Part shown: positions 60,766-64,000 of the stretch, one piece after another
How positions within the stretch are numbered: position 1 is the first letter of the stretch
How the letters are laid out: each line of letters begins with the position of its first letter
Origin: Dethiobacter sp.
GTDB lineage: Bacteria; Bacillota; Dethiobacteria; DTU022; UBA8154
Assembly (NCBI GenBank): GCA_020725665.1
Contig: DYEO01000008.1
Coordinates: 91,221 to 155,220 of the forward strand
DNA length: 64,000 nucleotides
Direction: 5' to 3'
Program-made: the position numbers and the translations under genes
Notes under the pieces: model-generated
The model's input: only the letters and a program-made list of their open reading frames with translations
The model's database searches: none
What the model was told of the DNA's origin: nothing

Positions 60766-61047
60766 CTATTTCCAGATACCGCTGACCACCGGTCCGAGAA
60801 ACTCCTTCACCAGGGCGGATAAGTCCCCGGCCCGCACCAGGGAAATACAGCATATTCCCCCTCCTTTGTCCCAGCTCACAACCGCCAACTTGTCCCCGGG
60901 CTTGATCCCGGCCCTTTCCCGCAATTCCTTCGGCAGAATCATCTGCCCCCGTTCGTCTGCGGTAACCAGGGACTCAACCTTGCAACAACTTATGGCTGCA
61001 CAGCACGGATCCTGTTTTAGCTTATCTTCCATTTCTGCTACCCCCAC
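60766..61047 (-). CDS. AbrB/SpoVT-domain protein with Cys-rich N-terminus (CC...CC)
   Basis: DPCCAAISCCKVESLVTADERGQMILPKELRERAGIKPGDKLAVVSWDKGGGICCISLVRA. Confidence 0.85.
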   Translation of the reverse strand: MGVAEMEDKLKQDPCCAAISCCKVESLVTADERGQMILPKELRERAGIKPGDKLAVVSWDKGGGICCISLVRAGDLSALVKEFLGPVVSGIWK

Positions 61048-61114
61048 CTTTACGATAAATTCAGTATATACAGATATTACTGTTACCCCTAAAACCGCTC
61101 CGCCGCGTGTTCGC

Positions 61115-61144
61115 TTTACAAAGGCGAGCGGCGTATTGTATAAT
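61115..61144 (+). promoter_or_regulatory. Promoter for tRNA-Ser(CGA)
   Basis: TTTACA - 18 nt - TATAAT. Confidence 0.6.
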
Positions 61145-61164
61145 TACTTACATACTGGCAATAT

Positions 61165-61256
61165 GGAGAGATGGCCGAGTCCGGTTGAAGGCGCACGACT
61201 CGAAATCGTGTGAGCTGTGAAAGGCTCCGTGGGTTCGAATCCCACTCTCTCCGCCA
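61165..61256 (+). tRNA. tRNA-Ser (anticodon CGA)
   Basis: GGAGAGA acceptor, loop CTCGAAA in CACGA/TCGTG, variable arm, encoded CCA. Confidence 0.95.
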
Positions 61257-61270
61257 CTTTAAAAGGGTTT

Positions 61271-61298
61271 AGCCCCTCCAGGGAGAGGGGCTTTTTTA
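61271..61298 (+). terminator. Terminator after tRNA-Ser(CGA)
   Basis: AGCCCCTC-CAGG-GAGGGGCT-TTTTT. Confidence 0.75.
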
Positions 61299-61345
61299 CT
61301 ACCGGGGGTCAGGCCTGCATTATTGTATTATTTTCATCTATCTCT

Positions 61346-62086
61346 CTAACTTTCAAACCCCCTTTTAACCATAACCAGCCATTCTCCCTGGCTATCCCTG
61401 GTTGTCCCGGCAGGGGTAAAGCCATGCTTTAGATAAAGCTGCAGGGCTGCCTTATTCCAGGGGCGCACTTCAAGCTTGATATGCTGTTTTCCCCGCCCCT
61501 CCAGGTAGGTTAACCCTTTTTTTAACAACGCTCCCGACAGACCCTGTCCACGGTAATTTTCAGCAACGGCAAAAGAGAGGATCTGGGATTCGTACTGGGG
61601 CATGGAGCGGGAGTGGCGAAAGAAGCCAAATTTGTTTCGGATAATTTGCCAGACTACGCTTAAATTAACAACACCATAAGCACCACGCAGGTATTTGTTA
61701 AGCCAGTAAAATACATACCCGCCCAGGACAGCTCTTCGCCATAGATATGTAAGGTCGGCGGAAACAACGATATAGCCCAGCAGCTTTTTTATAGTATCCG
61801 CTCTATCTGCTTGTTCATCTGTATCTGCCTCTTTTTCCCGGGCGACCCAGAACGCCCCCTGCTCTTCTTTTAATAGAAAACTAAAAAAATCCTTAAGGGC
61901 TTCCCCTCCGGGAATCCCTTTTTCGGGCATCCCCTCTCCAAACAGATGCACAATAGTTTCCCTGAAAGAGTCTAGGAAGAGAGCGGCCACTTGGGACATA
62001 TCCTCCAGTGTGGCCTGCCGTATCTGCCAGCCCATCCTTGTTTTGGCCTCCCTAGTATCGACATTCTTCAACAGAACCTTGTGCAA
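61346..62086 (-). CDS. GNAT family N-acetyltransferase
   Basis: ILSFAVAENYRGQGLSGALLKKGLTYLEGRGKQHIKLEVRPWNKAALQLYLKHGFTPAG. Confidence 0.88.
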   Translation of the reverse strand: MHKVLLKNVDTREAKTRMGWQIRQATLEDMSQVAALFLDSFRETIVHLFGEGMPEKGIPGGEALKDFFSFLLKEEQGAFWVAREKEADTDEQADRADTIKKLLGYIVVSADLTYLWRRAVLGGYVFYWLNKYLRGAYGVVNLSVVWQIIRNKFGFFRHSRSMPQYESQILSFAVAENYRGQGLSGALLKKGLTYLEGRGKQHIKLEVRPWNKAALQLYLKHGFTPAGTTRDSQGEWLVMVKRGFES

Positions 62087-62104
62087 TATTTAAAAAGCGG
62101 CTAT

Positions 62105-62195
62105 ACCAGCAAGCCTTTAAATGTTTTCGCCGGTTCTCTCATTCTGACTCCTGACTCCTGACTCCTGTCTAGTTTTGACTTTTGACTTTATTCAG
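62105..62195. repeat. Dispersed repeat (GACTCCTG micro-tandem with conserved left flank)
   Basis: ACCAGCAAGCCTTTAAATGTTTTCGCCGGTTCTCTCATTCTGACTCCTGACTCCTGACTCCTG; related copies at 7759-7830 and 1117-1163. Confidence 0.85.
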
Positions 62196-62198
62196 TGC

Positions 62199-63488
62199 TC
62201 AGATGTCCCCACTCAGGCCGGAGATAACGAGCATCTCTGTTATCGTAACAAAATCGTAACCCTGTTCCTTTAACCCCTGGATAATCGGTTTGAGAGAGCG
62301 AACCATAGTTAAACGTTCTCCGCCTTGCGATCGAATTAAATTCCCGCTGTCATGAAAGAGAATAATATCTCCGTTGCCGGCATTACTCAAAATGCCATTT
62401 ATGATATCTACATCCCTTAATTCCAGCCAGTCTTTTGAGGAGAGGGACCAGAGAACGATAGTATAACCCCTGGCCCTGCTTTCATCCATCACCGTGGTGT
62501 TGTAGAGGCCCCTGGGGGGACGGAAAAGATACGGGCGTATGCCTGTAGCATTAAAAATCGCCTCCTCTGCCTGCTCAATTTCTTTGGTAATACGTTGAGG
62601 CGACGCTTGCAGAAGATTTGCGTGGCTGTACGTATGATTACCAATCTCATGTCCTGCTTTTGCCACCATGCGGGCGATGTGGGGATATTTATCAACGTGT
62701 TTGCCTACCATGAAAAAAGTGGCTTCCACCTGCTCTTCAGCCAGTATTTCAAGAATTTGCGGGGTAAAGCGGGGGTTGGGGCCGTCATCAAAAGTCAGAG
62801 CGATTATTTTAACCTGCTCCGGGCCCTTGCGAAACAGATCAACCTGCATGCCGAACCCCCGGTAAACGTAACGGTTAAGCAGGAAACCCATAACCATCAG
62901 GAAGACAAAAAGGAGGCAACCGGACCACCGGATACGCCTTCGCCAGAGGGGGGATAGGGAAAGCTTGTAATTGCTGTAAAAACTCCATCCCGCTTTTTCC
63001 GTAAGGGATCTGAAGCCGTTCTCCAGCTTCTCAAAATTGCCCATCAGGGTAGTCGAAAAAACGAAAGCGCTGAAAATAATGTATGCATCACTTTTCCCTG
63101 TAATTACCATAAGATAAGGCAAAATCAAATAAAACCACATTAAAATATCCTCCACTATATTGTGCCCGGAAAGATAAATGATAAAGGCCCATAAAAGCAG
63201 TAGCAGGAAAAGGTCCGGCGCCATGAACAAGAGCAAGCCGGCAATCGCTCCATACATCTTCTTTTCAGACCGGCGGGGGTAAGGAAAGAGGTAATTACCC
63301 GCCATCAAACCAAAACCGGCTGTTGTCAAAGACACGGGCGTTCCCACTAAAAAATGAGCTGCAGAAGCCGCCAGCACCCCTTTTAAGATATCGGCCGGAA
63401 AGTGCAGCAGCCTCCTGTATGGAGGGATACAAGCTATCAGTGCTCCTCCCAGGAAAGAAAAAATAAGCAGCAAGTAAAAGGATTTCAA
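62199..63488 (-). CDS. Membrane-anchored polysaccharide deacetylase (NodB domain)
   Basis: N-terminal multi-pass segment, then IALTFDDGPNPRFTPQILEILAEEQVEATFFMVGKHVDKYP, IGNHTYSHANL, YLFRPPRGLYN, ILFHDSG. Confidence 0.92.
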   Translation of the reverse strand: MKSFYLLLIFSFLGGALIACIPPYRRLLHFPADILKGVLAASAAHFLVGTPVSLTTAGFGLMAGNYLFPYPRRSEKKMYGAIAGLLLFMAPDLFLLLLLWAFIIYLSGHNIVEDILMWFYLILPYLMVITGKSDAYIIFSAFVFSTTLMGNFEKLENGFRSLTEKAGWSFYSNYKLSLSPLWRRRIRWSGCLLFVFLMVMGFLLNRYVYRGFGMQVDLFRKGPEQVKIIALTFDDGPNPRFTPQILEILAEEQVEATFFMVGKHVDKYPHIARMVAKAGHEIGNHTYSHANLLQASPQRITKEIEQAEEAIFNATGIRPYLFRPPRGLYNTTVMDESRARGYTIVLWSLSSKDWLELRDVDIINGILSNAGNGDIILFHDSGNLIRSQGGERLTMVRSLKPIIQGLKEQGYDFVTITEMLVISGLSGDI

Positions 63489-63717
63489 GTAATGCTCCTC
63501 CGATTATTTAAAACTTTCGTTTTCTAAATGAAAACTATTTTCTACTCTTATTGTAAAGCTTTTTTAGACTTTAACAAGAACTTTATTATAGTGCTTTCAA
63601 GATCCAGATTTTTACCCAAAAAGAATTAAATCAAGCATATTTTTAAGATATTATGAGTAATAAAGAGTTAAAAGGCATATCTAATAACCTATTGTCTTAA
63701 ATGAGCAATAGCGGACG

Positions 63718-63746
63718 TTGTCACTTTAAAGTTATGGTGGTATAGT
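63718..63746 (+). promoter_or_regulatory. Candidate rRNA operon promoter
   Basis: TTGTCA - 17 nt - TATAGT. Confidence 0.55.
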
Positions 63747-63749
63747 TAT

Positions 63750-64000
63750 AGACCTTGGCACAAAAAAAAATGCCGCGACAACACTGAAACAGGTCATGAT
63801 TAAGTTCAAGCTTTAAAGTAAGTGAAGTCGCTAAAGACGGTATTAAAAGTGTGCCGGGATGTTCTTTGAAAACTAAACGAGGATAGGAGGAGTCCCCGTC
63901 AGGGACTCAAAAGTAATGCATTGCGACTTTTTTTAAGTGCGAGAGTGTTTAAACAAGTTGAAAGTGCAATAGAGCACAGGTGAAGCAGTTAAAACTGTTG
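63750..64000 (+). other. Probable rRNA operon leader preceding 16S rRNA (outside window)
   Basis: GTTCTTTGAAAACTAAACGAGG resembles Firmicutes rrn leaders; no ORF; region runs off the right edge. Confidence 0.6.

Overview
The window covers a chromosomal oriC region of a Gram-positive, probably spore-forming Firmicute (Clostridia-like). The genus cannot be assigned from sequence alone. From the left, a minus-strand block carries purA (partial), a COG2509-like flavoprotein, dnaB, a Lon-family protease (LonC-like), rplI-rpsR-ssb-rpsF, an AI-2E family permease, a DUF951 protein and adk. It is followed by yyaC (+), bactofilin with an M23 peptidase, DUF554, parB-soj, a noc-like parB paralogue, rsmG, mnmE, jag, yidC, yidD, rnpA and rpmH (rpmH is missing from the ORF track). 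A plus-strand block then runs dnaA-dnaN-recF-DUF721-remB-gyrB-gyrA, an anchored flavoprotein, a carboxyltransferase, a T-box-controlled ilvE-ilvD-ilvB-ilvN-leuC-leuD operon, an EF-G-like GTPase, ddl, serC, pdxST, DUF2225, a family-4-type UDG, a two-component system, argS and serS. The right end has a minus-strand Tat-FeS/cytochrome b pair, a tRNA cluster with tadA, a metal(loid) cassette (ArsR/CadC, P1B ATPase, ArsM, Cys-rich AbrB), a further tRNA-Ser, a GNAT protein, a polysaccharide deacetylase and a probable rRNA operon leader running off the edge. I found no CRISPR array, IS element, prophage or defence island. The least ordinary signals are: a perfect hairpin between the Shine-Dalgarno and the start codon of ilvE behind the T-box; several families of intergenic repeats (GTAGGGGCG palindromes, GACTCCTG and AAAGTC micro-tandems), some supplying gene 3' ends and one interrupted by a second palindrome; absence of mnmG from its usual place; and a CC-rich AbrB/ArsM/P1B cassette between two tRNA-Ser genes with identical 29-bp 3' ends. 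All family assignments come from reading the translations; no database search was run.
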